A stretch of 64,000 nucleotides of DNA from Nocardia gamkensis NBRC 108242 (GTDB taxonomy: Bacteria; Actinomycetota; Actinomycetes; Mycobacteriales; Mycobacteriaceae), in the NCBI RefSeq assembly GCF_001612985.1, contig NZ_BDBM01000035.1, positions 30,302 to 94,301 of the forward strand. Direction: 5' to 3'. This document shows positions 52,694-62,012 of this stretch, in pieces. A program made the position numbers and the translations under genes. The first letter of the stretch is position 1. The number at the start of each line of letters is the position of its first letter. Under the pieces are notes generated by a model, which was not told the DNA's origin, searched no databases, and saw nothing but the letters and a program-made list of their open reading frames with translations.

Positions 52694-53598
52694 TCGTCGA
52701 CATGCCCGAGACCAAGACCGGCGAGGTCACCAAGCGCATCGTGCAATTGCGCGAGAGCAACGGCGTGATCACCGTGGGCCGCGTGCTCACCCTGGTGGTG
52801 TGCACGCTCGACAGCTCCGAGGCTGAGGACGCGATCGACGCGGCGAACGAGGCCAGCCGTGAGCACCCCTGTCGTGTCGTGGTGCTGGCGCGCGGTGACC
52901 GGGAGGCCGCTACCCGGCTGGACGCGCAGATCCGGGTGGGCGGCGACGCCGGGGCGGCCGAGGTCATCGTGCTGCGGCTGCAAGGCGAACTGGTCAACCA
53001 CGAGAGCAGCGTCGTCACACCGTTCCTGCTGCCGGACACGCCGGTGGTCGCCTGGTGGCCACGCGGAGCGCCGGAGTTCCCGTCCAAGGACTCGGTGGGG
53101 CGCCTGGCCGGCCGCCGCATCACCGACGCCACGTTCGCACCCGATCCGCAGGCGGCGATCAAGAAGCGGCTGCAGTCCTACGCCAGCGGCGATACCGACC
53201 TGGCCTGGAGCCGGATCACCTACTGGCGTGCCCTGCTGGCCGCGGCGATGGACGAGCCGCCGTTCGAAACGGTGGATTCGGTGACGGTGTCCGGGCTGCG
53301 CGACGAGCCCGCCCTGGACATCCTGGCCGGCTGGCTGGCCGCCCGGCTGGACTGCCCCGTGCGCCGCCGCACCGGCCCGCTGCAGGTGGAATTGCACCGC
53401 CCCACCGTCTCCATCGCGATCGAACGCCCGCAGACCGGCCGCACCGCGACGCTGACCCGCACCGGTGAGCCGGTGCAACGAATCGCCCTGGCGCGCAGGG
53501 AGACGCGCGACTGCCTCGCCGAAGACCTACGCAGGCTGGACGCCGACGAGACCTATGCGGAAGCGCTGGCCGGAATCGAGAAGGTGATCTATGAGTGA
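52690..53598 (+). CDS. opcA: OpcA, glucose-6-phosphate dehydrogenase assembly protein
   Basis: 302 residues, as in M. tuberculosis OpcA (303). OpcA is required for redox-dependent activity of Zwf and binds it. The GTG start overlaps the zwf stop and gives VIVDMPETKTGEV, matching the known N-terminus. A conserved VAWWPRGAPEFPSKDSVGRLAGRRITDA segment and the basic LAWSRITYWRALLAAA follow. No cysteine pattern was seen. The 3' end overlaps pgl by eight bases. Confidence 0.95.
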   Translation: MIVDMPETKTGEVTKRIVQLRESNGVITVGRVLTLVVCTLDSSEAEDAIDAANEASREHPCRVVVLARGDREAATRLDAQIRVGGDAGAAEVIVLRLQGELVNHESSVVTPFLLPDTPVVAWWPRGAPEFPSKDSVGRLAGRRITDATFAPDPQAAIKKRLQSYASGDTDLAWSRITYWRALLAAAMDEPPFETVDSVTVSGLRDEPALDILAGWLAARLDCPVRRRTGPLQVELHRPTVSIAIERPQTGRTATLTRTGEPVQRIALARRETRDCLAEDLRRLDADETYAEALAGIEKVIYE

Positions 53599-54346
53599 GC
53601 ACACCGATTCGCCGTTCCCGAGCGACACCGTCGAGGTGCACCTCGACACCGAGTCGCTGCTGGCCGCCGCTGCGGCCCGCTTCGTCTCGGTCATCGTCGC
53701 GGCACAGGCCGAGCGGGGTTCCGCGTCGGCCGTCCTGACCGGCGGCGGAACCGGCATCGCCCTGCTGGAGCGGGTGCGCGAGTCCCCCGGCGGCATCGAC
53801 TGGTCCCGGGTCGAGGTGTTCTGGGGTGACGAGCGTTTCGTGCCGGCGAACGACACGGAGCGCAACGACCTGCAAGCCAGGCAGGCGCTGCTCGACCACG
53901 TGCCGGTCGACCCGGCGCGGGTGCATCCGGTGGCCGTCTCCGACGGCGAGTACCCCGACCCGGTGGAGGCGGCGGCCGAATACTCCGCGACGGTGCACGC
54001 CTATCTCGCCGAACACGGCGCGTTCGATCTGCACCTGCTCGGCATGGGCGGCGAGGGCCACATCAATTCGCTGTTCCCGCACACCGACGCGGTGCGGGAA
54101 CAGCACGAGCTCGTCGTCGCCGTGACGAATTCGCCGAAGCCGCCGCCGGTGCGGGTGACGCTCACCCTGCCCGCGATCCGCCGCAGCCGCCACGTCGTGC
54201 TGGTGGTCGACGGCGCCGCCAAGGCCGAGGCGGTCGCCGCGGCCATCGGCGGCGCGGAGCCGGTGGAGGTCCCCGCGGCCGGCGCGATCGGTCTGGACTC
54301 CACCACCTGGCTGCTCGATCAACGGGCCGCGTCCGCACTGCGCTGA
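53591..54346 (+). CDS. pgl: 6-phosphogluconolactonase
   Basis: 251-residue DevB-type lactonase for the second oxidative step. Conserved segments are AVLTGGGTGIALLERV, VEVFWGDERFVPANDTERND, DLHLLGMGGEGHINSLFPH (active His) and ARVTLTLPAIRRSRHVVLVVDG-type C-terminus. The ATG lies inside the end of opcA. It completes the operon; after it come 205 bases without a gene. Confidence 0.95.
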   Translation: MSEHTDSPFPSDTVEVHLDTESLLAAAAARFVSVIVAAQAERGSASAVLTGGGTGIALLERVRESPGGIDWSRVEVFWGDERFVPANDTERNDLQARQALLDHVPVDPARVHPVAVSDGEYPDPVEAAAEYSATVHAYLAEHGAFDLHLLGMGGEGHINSLFPHTDAVREQHELVVAVTNSPKPPPVRVTLTLPAIRRSRHVVLVVDGAAKAEAVAAAIGGAEPVEVPAAGAIGLDSTTWLLDQRAASALR

Positions 54347-54458
54347 GCAGGCCACGGCGTCGCCGCGTCCGCGCGGGCTGCCGCGCCCGGGAGCCGGAGC
54401 GCCGTAGCTTGATCCGGCCCTCGCGGGGCAGCGGTGTCACTGCCGCCGAGCTCGGAAG

Positions 54459-54542
54459 ATCTCGTAAATTTGTCCGCCACTTTGCCCGGCAGCAGAAAGA
54501 ACACCGCCGGATAATGCAGCCGAACAGCGAAGTTTACGAGAT
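54459..54542. promoter_or_regulatory. 10-bp inverted repeat upstream of the E1 gene
   Basis: ATCTCGTAAA (54459-54468) and TTTACGAGAT (54533-54542) are a perfect inverted repeat 64 bases apart. The right arm is nine bases before the GTG of the fused E1 gene. It could be a looping operator for a dimeric regulator or the base of a leader hairpin. Confidence 0.5.
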
Positions 54543-54551
54543 GATCGGTCG

Positions 54552-56855
54552 GTGACCGAGCAGGCAGTGGATCTGGACGAGCGGTGGCGCACCGCCGTCG
54601 CCGCACTTCGCCCGCGACCGGGCCGTCCGGCGGATCAGCCGGTCGCACCCGGCGTCACGGTCACGGGCGCGGCGTGCCTGGAATTGTTCGACGCGCAAGC
54701 GGCGAGCAGGCATCTCGATCTCGCGGCACGCCGCCTCGGCAGCGTCCGGCGCGGTTTCTACAGCATCGGATCGTCCGGTCACGAGGGCAACGCCGCCCTG
54801 GCCGCCGCTGCGCGGATCACCGACCCCGCCCTGCTGCACTACCGCTCGGGAGCGTTCTTCGTGCACCGGGCCCGGCGCGTGCCCGGGCTCGATCCGATCC
54901 GGGACGTGCTGCTCGGCGTGGTCGCCGCGGCGGCGGACCCGATTTCCGGTGGGCGGCACAAGGTATTCGGCAGCGCTTCCGCCCACGTCATCCCCCAGAC
55001 CTCGACCATCGCCTCACATCTGCCCCGCGCGGTAGGTCTGGCGTTCGCGATCGATCGCGCGGCACGGCTCGGCATCGCCGGTCCCTGGCCCGCCGACGCG
55101 GTGGTGCTGTGCAGTTTCGGCGACGCGTCGGCCAACCACTCCACCGCGGCCGGAGCGATCAATGCCGCGATTCACACAGCCGGGCAAGGGATTCCGATGC
55201 CGGTCCTGTTCGTCTGTGAGGACAACGGCATCGGGATCAGCGTCCCCACTCCCCCGGATTGGATCGAGCAGGCGTACGGCCACCGCCCGGGCCTGGCCTA
55301 CTTCCACGCGGACGGCTGCGCCGCACTCGACGCGCTGACCACCGCCGACGCTGCCGTCCGGTGGGTGCGGGCGGGCCGCGCGCCCGCGTTCTTGCATCTG
55401 CGGACGGTGCGGCTGCTCGGTCACGCGGGCTCGGACGTCGAAACCGCCTACCGCCGTCCCGCCGGCATCGCCGCCGATCTCGCTCGCGATCCGGTCTTGG
55501 CTACCGCACGGCTGCTTATCGAATCCGGAGTAGCCACCCCCGCCGACCTGCTCGACCGATACGCCGACCTGGGCCGCCGCGTCGCCGCGACCGCCGAACT
55601 CGTCTCCACGGAACCGAAACTCGCCTCGGCGGCGGCCGTGACCGCCCCGATCGGCCCCTCCCGTCCGGCACTCGTGCGCGCCGACGTACTCCGGCGCGAC
55701 AGCGGCGGAAACGCGGTCAACGGCCACGCGATCGCCGAGACCGATATGCCGCATCATCGCAACGGCGCCGCGCAGGGTGCTCCGGTGACCCTGGCGCAGG
55801 CGATCAACGACACGCTCGCGAGCCTGCTGGCGCGCGACCGCGACGTGCTCGTCTTCGGGGAGGACGTCGGCCGTAAGGGTGGCGTATACGGCGTGACCAA
55901 GGGTTTGCAGCGGAGGTTCGGCGCCCGCCGCGTGTTCGACACCCTGCTGGACGAGCAGAGCGTCCTCGGGACCGCGCTGGGCTCGGCGCTGGCCGGATTC
56001 GTGCCGATCCCGGAGATCCAGTACCTGGCCTACCTGCACAACGCCGCCGATCAGATCCGCGGCGAAGCGGCCACGCTGTCCTTCTTCTCCGACGGCCGCT
56101 ACCGGAATCCGATGGTGGTGCGGATCGCCGGATACGCCTACCAGAAGGGCTTCGGCGGCCATTTCCACAACGACAACTCGGTGGCCGCGCTGCGCGACAT
56201 CCCCGGCGTCGTGCTCGCCTCCCCGTCCCGCGCCGACGACGCCGCAGCGATGCTGCGCACGTGCGTGTCGGCCGCACGGGTGGACGGCAGAGTGTGCCTG
56301 TACCTCGAGCCCATCGCGCTGTATCACACCCGCGACCTGCACCATCCGGGCGATGACGGTTGGCTGGCCCGCCCGTCTCCTGACGAACACGTCGAGATCG
56401 GCCGTGCGCGGGTCTACGGCGACGGGGCCGACCTGACCCTGGTCGGCTTCGCCAACAGCGTGCCGATGAGCCTGCGCGCGGCACAGCGCTTGGCCCGGCT
56501 CGGGATCCGCGCGCGCGTGCTCGATCTGCGCTGGCTCGCTCCCCTGCCGGTGGACGATCTGCTGCGGCACGCGCGCGCGACCGGGCGGGTTCTCGTCGCG
56601 GACGAGACCCGGCGCAGCGGCGGTGTCTCGGAGGCGGTGTGCGCCGCGCTGATCGACGCCGGTTTCACCGGCAGGCTCGCGCGCGTGACCAGCGAGGACA
56701 GTTTCGTGCCGCTGGGTCCGGCCGCTGCGACGGTGCTACTCGACGAGGACCGCGTCGAAGCCGCCGCCCTCCGGCTGCTACCCGACGCGACCGGTGTGGA
56801 ACCGCGGCGCGCCGGGGCCCGGCATTCCGCGGAATTCGATTCGACCGGGGAATAG
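54552..56855 (+). CDS. fused alpha-beta 2-oxoacid dehydrogenase E1 component
   Basis: 767-residue thiamine diphosphate dehydrogenase in which E1 alpha and E1 beta are one chain. The alpha half (about 30-345) has the TPP motif CSFGDASANHSTAAGAINAA ... CEDNGIGISV, and the beta half (about 410-740) has VFGEDVGRKGGVYGVTKGL, LDEQSVLGTALGSALAGFVPIPEIQY and YAYQKGFGGHFHNDNSVAALRDIPG. A Ser/Ala-rich linker joins them. The length suits branched-chain or acetoin-type fused E1 enzymes. No E2 or E3 gene is near. It begins at GTG without a strong Shine-Dalgarno, 205 bases after pgl. Confidence 0.88.
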   Translation: MTEQAVDLDERWRTAVAALRPRPGRPADQPVAPGVTVTGAACLELFDAQAASRHLDLAARRLGSVRRGFYSIGSSGHEGNAALAAAARITDPALLHYRSGAFFVHRARRVPGLDPIRDVLLGVVAAAADPISGGRHKVFGSASAHVIPQTSTIASHLPRAVGLAFAIDRAARLGIAGPWPADAVVLCSFGDASANHSTAAGAINAAIHTAGQGIPMPVLFVCEDNGIGISVPTPPDWIEQAYGHRPGLAYFHADGCAALDALTTADAAVRWVRAGRAPAFLHLRTVRLLGHAGSDVETAYRRPAGIAADLARDPVLATARLLIESGVATPADLLDRYADLGRRVAATAELVSTEPKLASAAAVTAPIGPSRPALVRADVLRRDSGGNAVNGHAIAETDMPHHRNGAAQGAPVTLAQAINDTLASLLARDRDVLVFGEDVGRKGGVYGVTKGLQRRFGARRVFDTLLDEQSVLGTALGSALAGFVPIPEIQYLAYLHNAADQIRGEAATLSFFSDGRYRNPMVVRIAGYAYQKGFGGHFHNDNSVAALRDIPGVVLASPSRADDAAAMLRTCVSAARVDGRVCLYLEPIALYHTRDLHHPGDDGWLARPSPDEHVEIGRARVYGDGADLTLVGFANSVPMSLRAAQRLARLGIRARVLDLRWLAPLPVDDLLRHARATGRVLVADETRRSGGVSEAVCAALIDAGFTGRLARVTSEDSFVPLGPAAATVLLDEDRVEAAALRLLPDATGVEPRRAGARHSAEFDSTGE

Positions 56856-56902
56856 TGGAAATACAGTCAGGTGACGGTGACCAGCAGCGGAAAGGACTCG
56901 CG

Positions 56903-57382
56903 ATGACCACGATGTCCATGCTCGGCGAGGTGCGGCCGGAGCACGAGCACACGACCGACGGCGATCTGGTGCTCCTGCACTACCTGCGGTCGTTCCACAA
57001 GCCCGTACTGGACGTGTGGTCGGCGGCCACCGAGCGCGGCCAGCTCGCCCGCTGGCTCGGCGCCGTCTCCGGCGGCAACGGCAACCTCACCATCGAGTTG
57101 TTCGACGGTCCGGTCCCCGGCCCGGTCGCGGTCCGCGTCGACCACTGCCAGGCGCCGCACGAATTGGTCGTGCACATCGACGGCTGCCTGCTCGAAGTCC
57201 GGATGACCCAGGTCGGCGTGGTCACCACCGTGGAACTGACCCGCCGCCACGTGTGCCCCGCCGACGCGGGCGCGATCGGCCCGCGCTGGCAGTACCTGCT
57301 CGACCGTCTCACCGCCTACCTCGATTTCCAACCGTTGCCCCGGTGGTCGGACTACCCGAAGCTGGCGGAGGAATACCGCTAG
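56903..57382 (+). CDS. SRPBCC/AHSA1-like domain protein
   Basis: 159 residues. The sequence HYLRSFHKPVLDVWSAATERGQLARWLGAVSG is the typical start of Bet-v1-like/AHSA1 proteins, followed by beta strands and the end helix WQYLLDRLTAYLDFQPLPRWSDYPKLAEEYR. These proteins bind hydrophobic ligands; a function cannot be assigned. The ATG follows AAAGGACTCGCG, 47 bases after the E1 stop; co-transcription is possible. Confidence 0.72.
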   Translation: MTTMSMLGEVRPEHEHTTDGDLVLLHYLRSFHKPVLDVWSAATERGQLARWLGAVSGGNGNLTIELFDGPVPGPVAVRVDHCQAPHELVVHIDGCLLEVRMTQVGVVTTVELTRRHVCPADAGAIGPRWQYLLDRLTAYLDFQPLPRWSDYPKLAEEYR

Positions 57383-57409
57383 ACCACCGACCCTCCCGCT
57401 GGGCAGGGT

Positions 57410-58012
57410 TCAGTAGAAGAACCCGGCGATGCCCCAGCCGGGACGCGCCTGCGCCTCCCGGATCCACTCGACGCAGGACTCGATCGCCGCGAGGACCTCG
57501 TGGTCGACCTCCTCACGCTGCGGCGGCGTGGTCGACTCCCACTGCACGAGCGCTTCGGCGCACTGCTCGGGCGTCCATTCGCCGTAGCCGGGCAATTCGT
57601 CCGGCTGCGGCAGTGAAGGCGGCAGCGAGTGGTACATGAACGCGCGGACGCTCACCGCTTTGATGCCGAGTGTGGCCAGGCCGTCGTCGATGTGGTCGAG
57701 CCAGCGACCCCGGAACGCCGAGAAGTAGCGGTTGTCCACGAAGCGACCGTAGAACTGGCAGATCGTCTGGTAGGCGTAGCCGTACTGGAAACCGTAGGCC
57801 GGGTCGAAGGGACCGCCGTCCACGACGGCGCGCACCGCCTCGTAACGGGTGGGCGCGCCGGCCGCGATCTCGTCGGCGAACCAGTCGTCGTCGTGGGTCA
57901 GCTGGGCTTTGAACCGGCCGCCGATCATCCGCCGGAGCTTGTCGTCCCGGGACCCGATGGCGCCCTTGACCCTGTCCAGTTCGACGACGTAGATGCTCAG
58001 GCTATAACTCAT
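57410..58012 (-). CDS. hypothetical protein (DUF7691-like)
   Basis: 200-residue soluble protein beginning MSYSLSIYVVELDRVKGAIGSRDDKLRRMI. It has aromatic-rich conserved-looking segments (AYGFQYGYAYQTICQFYGRFVDN, FRGRWLDHIDDGLATLG, LPPSLPQPDELPGYGEWTPEQC). I associate this pattern with the DUF7691 family, but not with certainty; no catalytic residues can be claimed. Monocistronic and convergent with the SRPBCC gene. Confidence 0.7.
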   Translation of the reverse strand: MSYSLSIYVVELDRVKGAIGSRDDKLRRMIGGRFKAQLTHDDDWFADEIAAGAPTRYEAVRAVVDGGPFDPAYGFQYGYAYQTICQFYGRFVDNRYFSAFRGRWLDHIDDGLATLGIKAVSVRAFMYHSLPPSLPQPDELPGYGEWTPEQCAEALVQWESTTPPQREEVDHEVLAAIESCVEWIREAQARPGWGIAGFFY

Positions 58013-58073
58013 TCACCGAACATTAGCGGTGCCCACCGACAACGAACATCGCTGAGCCCGAAGGCGTTTCACC

Positions 58074-59063
58074 TCAGGCCGGAAGCCGGTCCGGATGCGC
58101 GGCCAAGTGGGCGAGATGAGCGGTGAGCAACGCGTTCACCTGCTCGGTCCTCTCCAGCTGTACGAGGTGGCCCGCGTCCCTGATCTCGGTGACCGCCCGC
58201 AGGTCGGCGACGTGCGCACGCAGCGTGGCCAGCGGGTCGCGGCCACTGAAGCCCTCCATGTCGGGATCGCGGTCGCCGTACAGGAAATAGGCGGGCACGG
58301 CGACTTTCACGTCCGCGTATTCGGCGGTGAGTTCCCAGTTGCGGTCCAGGCTGCGATACCAGTTCAATCCGCCGGTGAACCCGGTGCGTTCGAAATCTCG
58401 GGCGAGCACGTCCAGCTCGTCCGCGCCGAGCCAGCTCCAGGGCAGCGCGGGCGCCTCCGGCAGCACATCGAGATAGCCGGTGCCCTCGGCCGGGAAGCGC
58501 CAGGTATCCAGGTAGTGATAGTCGGCGCTGAGCGCGTAGTAGACACGGGCCAGGAACTCCCGGGGACGCGCGCCGAGTTCCGCATCCGCCACGCCCGGAG
58601 TCTGGAAGTAGTGCAGGTGCAGGAAGTGCCGGGCCGCGGCCTTCGCCCACAGCTGCGACGGAGCTCGCGGCGGACGTGGCGCGAACGGATTGTTCAAGAC
58701 GATCACGCCGCGCACCCGCTCCGGCGCGCGCAATGCCAGTTCCCACACCAGTGCCGCGCCGAAGTCCAAACCGACGAACACCGCCTGCTGCGCGCCGATG
58801 TCGTCGAGCAGAGCGAGCAGATCGCCGCAGACCGCGCGATTGGTGTACGCCTCGGGGTCGGCCGGGACGTCGGTGCGACCGTAGCCGCGCAGGTCCGGCG
58901 CGAGAGCTCGATACCCGGCGGCGGCGACGGCGGGAAGCTGGCGGTGCCAGATGTACCAGGTGTGCGGAAAGCCGTGGCAGAATACCACCGGCTGCCCGGT
59001 TCCCTGCTCGGCGACGTGCATACGGACCCCGCCGGTCGCCACGAACCGATGCGTCAGCTTCAC
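58074..59063 (-). CDS. epoxide hydrolase-type alpha/beta-hydrolase
   Basis: 329 residues. Conserved HGFP (about 30-33), then the nucleophile elbow VGLDFGA with Asp (about 100) in place of Ser, which is the epoxide hydrolase/haloalkane dehalogenase pattern, and the C-terminal His in DAGHLVQLE. DRDPDMEG holds the acid. It would hydrolyse an epoxide to a diol through an ester intermediate; the substrate is unknown. The GTG start lies behind GGAGGCCCGA. Divergent from an SDR gene across 54 bases with a GAACA/TGTTC dyad (59082-59110). Confidence 0.85.
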   Translation of the reverse strand: MKLTHRFVATGGVRMHVAEQGTGQPVVFCHGFPHTWYIWHRQLPAVAAAGYRALAPDLRGYGRTDVPADPEAYTNRAVCGDLLALLDDIGAQQAVFVGLDFGAALVWELALRAPERVRGVIVLNNPFAPRPPRAPSQLWAKAAARHFLHLHYFQTPGVADAELGARPREFLARVYYALSADYHYLDTWRFPAEGTGYLDVLPEAPALPWSWLGADELDVLARDFERTGFTGGLNWYRSLDRNWELTAEYADVKVAVPAYFLYGDRDPDMEGFSGRDPLATLRAHVADLRAVTEIRDAGHLVQLERTEQVNALLTAHLAHLAAHPDRLPA

Positions 59064-59081
59064 TCGGGCCTCCAAAACCTA

Positions 59082-59110
59082 GAACACGTTATCGTTTCAC
59101 GGTAATGTTC
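59082..59110. promoter_or_regulatory. dyad in the epoxide hydrolase/SDR promoter
   Basis: GAACA (59082-59086) and TGTTC (59106-59110) with partly symmetric inner bases lie in the 54-base divergent region. A 5-bp arm is short, so this is only a possible operator. Confidence 0.3.
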
Positions 59111-59117
59111 CGGTTTC

Positions 59118-59966
59118 GTGAGCGGAATACCCGAGAGGCTCGAAGGCAAGATCGCGGTGGTCACCGGCGCCAGCCGCGGCATCGGCAAAGGGATCGCGCT
59201 GGAACTCGGTGCGGCGGGTGCCACGGTGTTCGTCACCGGACGCTCGGCGGCGCAGGGACGACTACCCGGCACCGTACACGCCACGGCCGCGGAAATCGAT
59301 GCCGCGGGCGGGGTCGGCATCCCGTTCGTGTGCGACCACCGCGACGACGACGCGGTGGAGCGGCTGTTCGAGCTGATCCGCACCGAGCACGGCAGGCTGG
59401 ACGTGCTGGTGAACAACGTCTACAACTCCCCCGCCGCGGCCCGATGGCTGGGCAAGCCGTTCTGGGAGGTGCCGCCCGCGGCGTGGGACGAGTCGTTCGA
59501 CGTGGGCGTCCGGTCGCATTACGTGGCAAGCTATTTCGCCGCGCCGCTGTTGATCGAATCGGGTGGGCTGATCGCCAACATCTCCTCGCCGGGGGCGCGC
59601 AGGTACATGCACAACGCGGTGTACGGCGTCGCGAAATCCGCCCTGGACCGGCTCACCGCCGACATGGCGCACAACCTCGCGGGCACCGAGGTCACCGTGG
59701 TCTCGCTCTGGCCGGGCATCGTCGACACCGAACTGCTGCAACTGGTTCCGGCAGGCGCCGACGGCCGCAGGCTGGTCACGCTGCCCGGTGAGGGCACCTT
59801 CGACCTCGGCGACGCGCAGACGCCGCGCTTCACCGGCCGCGCCGTCGTCGCGCTCGCCACCGACACGGGGCGTCGCTCCCGCACCGGGTTGCCCTGGCCG
59901 GTAGCCGACCTCGCCGAGTACTACGGGTTCACCGACATCGACGGGCGCATCCCGCGCGTCGACTGA
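59118..59966 (+). CDS. SDR-family oxidoreductase (DHRS1-like)
   Basis: 282 residues. TGASRGIGKGIALELG (about 16-31) and VNNVYNSPAAARWLGKPFWEVPPAAWD identify the DHRS1 group. The catalytic Tyr-x-x-x-Lys is VYGVAKSALDRL, preceded by NISSPGARRYMHN. Substrate unknown. The GTG start is 54 bases from the divergent epoxide hydrolase gene, and the two may act in one catabolic step. The stop is seven bases before the LysR stop. Confidence 0.85.
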   Translation: MSGIPERLEGKIAVVTGASRGIGKGIALELGAAGATVFVTGRSAAQGRLPGTVHATAAEIDAAGGVGIPFVCDHRDDDAVERLFELIRTEHGRLDVLVNNVYNSPAAARWLGKPFWEVPPAAWDESFDVGVRSHYVASYFAAPLLIESGGLIANISSPGARRYMHNAVYGVAKSALDRLTADMAHNLAGTEVTVVSLWPGIVDTELLQLVPAGADGRRLVTLPGEGTFDLGDAQTPRFTGRAVVALATDTGRRSRTGLPWPVADLAEYYGFTDIDGRIPRVD

Positions 59967-59972
59967 CTCCGT

Positions 59973-60806
59973 TCACAGCGCGCCGAGGAAGCGCTGCACC
60001 GAGCGCGGCGGGACCGGCCTGGCCCGCCACGCCACGTACACGTACGAGGGCGGGGCGTCGGGGAGGTCCAGATAGACGACGCCGGGATGCGGCGCCCTGG
60101 TGCGCGCGAGATCGGGTACGACACCGATACCGCGATCGGCCGCGACCAATTCGATCCATTCGTCGAAGTTCGTGCATGTGATGACGGCGCGGTCCGGGTC
60201 GACCGGCTGCCAGGACGCCGCATCGGTGGTGCCGGACACGGTGTTGACCACCAGCGGCAGATCGGCCAGCTCGGACCAGGACAGGTGGGGCGCGCTCGCC
60301 AGCGGCGAATGGTTGGCCACCGCGAGCACCCGCCGTTCCGTCGCGATGATCCGCGACGCCAGGTGGCGCGGCAGCCGAGTCTCCTTGCGGTAGATGGCGA
60401 TGTCGACAGTGCGCTCGCCGAGCGCGGCGAGCGGATCGTCCACGCGCCGCAGGGTGATCCGGCCACCGTGTTCTTCGTAACGGCGGCGGGTCGCGGCGAA
60501 CCACGCGTCGGGCAGCAGCCACGAGAAGCCGATCTCCAGCGTGGCGCGCGAGCGCAGTTCCGCGGCGACGCCGTCGACATCGGCCAGGATGCGGCGGGCG
60601 TGGGCCAGCAGTTCGGCGCCCTCCGCGGTGAGCGCGAATCGACGTGACGTGCGCTCCACCAACCGGCAGTCGACCAACCGCTCCAGCTGCTGGATCGTCC
60701 TGGTCAACGCGGGTTGGCTCAGGTGCAGCCGGGTCGCGGCGCGGGTGTAGTTCGCCTCCTCGCACAACGCCAGGTACGCCCGCAGGTGCCGCAGCTCGAT
60801 ATCCAT
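59973..60806 (-). CDS. LysR-family transcriptional regulator
   Basis: 277 residues. The N-terminal winged helix is MDIELRHLRAYLALCEEANYTRAATRLHLSQPALTRTIQQLERLVDCRLVERTSRRFALTAEG. The C-terminal co-inducer domain has SRIIATERRVLAVANHSPLA and ITCTNFDEWIELVAADRGIGVVPDLAR. Divergent from an MFS gene by 69 bases, it is expected to activate or repress that transporter. The co-inducer is unknown. Confidence 0.9.
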   Translation of the reverse strand: MDIELRHLRAYLALCEEANYTRAATRLHLSQPALTRTIQQLERLVDCRLVERTSRRFALTAEGAELLAHARRILADVDGVAAELRSRATLEIGFSWLLPDAWFAATRRRYEEHGGRITLRRVDDPLAALGERTVDIAIYRKETRLPRHLASRIIATERRVLAVANHSPLASAPHLSWSELADLPLVVNTVSGTTDAASWQPVDPDRAVITCTNFDEWIELVAADRGIGVVPDLARTRAPHPGVVYLDLPDAPPSYVYVAWRARPVPPRSVQRFLGAL

Positions 60807-60875
60807 GCGTCGAGCGTATACATCGTGCGTGAAAAGCATTTCCCGCCCGCTGCCCCGGCCTCGTACGGTCGAGCG

Positions 60876-62012
60876 GTGACCACTGTTGTCCTCGCCGCGC
60901 CCCCTCGCCGTGGCCTCGCACCCGCGGTGGCCGCGGCATCCGGCCTGGCCGCCGCGATGGGCGTCGGGCGCTTCGTCTACACCCCCTTGCTGCCGCTCAT
61001 GGTCGACGCGCAGCGCATCACCGCGCACGACGGCGCCCTGATCGCGACCGCGAACTACGCCGGTTATCTGCTCGGCGCGCTGCTGTTGACCTGGCGGCCC
61101 GAGCTCGGCCACCGCACGATCTTCCTGGCGTCGGCAGGACTGTTGATCGCGAGCGAAGCACTCATGGCGGCACCGGGGCCGATCCTGCTACTCGCCCTCC
61201 TGCGCCTGGTCGCAGGCGTCGCCAGTGCGGTGATCTTCGTTGCCTGCGCGAGTTTCGCCAGCCGACCCGGCAGCGGCAGGCAGTCGGCGGGAATCGTCTT
61301 CGGGGGCATCGGATTCGGCATCGCGTGGACCGGCCTGCTGGTGCTGGCGTTGCGGCCGGTGGTGTCGTGGCAGACTCTATGGCTGATCTCCGCGGCGCTC
61401 ACCGCGGCTCTTCTGATTCCCGTCCGGCGCATCGACATCCGTCCGGGGCCGCGCGTGCCACGCGGAGCGGCACGGGTCCTGTGCGCTTGGCGTGCGCTGT
61501 TCGTGGCCTACTTCCTCGAAGGCCTCGGGTACATCGTGATCGGCACCTTCCTGGTGGCGGCGGTGAGCGCGGAACGCGGGCCGGTGACCGGTTCGGCGAT
61601 GTGGATCGTCGTCGGCGCGGCGGCGGCGGTCTCGACCGTGCTCTGGGCCGGGGCCGCGCGGCGCCGGCCTCCGGCGCTCCTGTTACCCATCGCGTTGGGG
61701 GCGCAGTGTGTCTCGGCGGTGCTCCCGGCCGTATCCGGTGCGATCTGGGCCGCGGTGACGGCCGCGGCGCTGTTCGGGGGGACGTTCGTCGGAATCGTCA
61801 TGCTCGCGATGCGAGTCGGCGCCGAGTTGACCGACGGGGCCGCGGCGGCGCCGCTGACCGCGGGATACGGGGCGGGACAGATCCTCGGGCCGGTGGCGGT
61901 GGCCCCGGTGCTCGGGACGTCCTATCCCGCCGCGTTCGTCATCGCCGCGGTCGTGCTCGGCGCGGCGACGCTCACGGCGGGCGTGGTGGCCGCCGGGATC
62001 AGGCGAACTTGA
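60876..62012 (+). CDS. MFS transporter, YbfB/YjiJ family
   Basis: 378-residue 12-helix transporter. It has the family start VAAASGLAAAMGVGRFVYTPLLPLMV and the conserved helix-4 motif LLRLVAGVASAVIFVACASFA. No extended loops or fused domains. GTG start. It is divergent from the LysR gene, and its 3' end overlaps the convergent secG by 14 bases. Substrate not predictable. Confidence 0.85.
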   Translation: MTTVVLAAPPRRGLAPAVAAASGLAAAMGVGRFVYTPLLPLMVDAQRITAHDGALIATANYAGYLLGALLLTWRPELGHRTIFLASAGLLIASEALMAAPGPILLLALLRLVAGVASAVIFVACASFASRPGSGRQSAGIVFGGIGFGIAWTGLLVLALRPVVSWQTLWLISAALTAALLIPVRRIDIRPGPRVPRGAARVLCAWRALFVAYFLEGLGYIVIGTFLVAAVSAERGPVTGSAMWIVVGAAAAVSTVLWAGAARRRPPALLLPIALGAQCVSAVLPAVSGAIWAAVTAAALFGGTFVGIVMLAMRVGAELTDGAAAAPLTAGYGAGQILGPVAVAPVLGTSYPAAFVIAAVVLGAATLTAGVVAAGIRRT

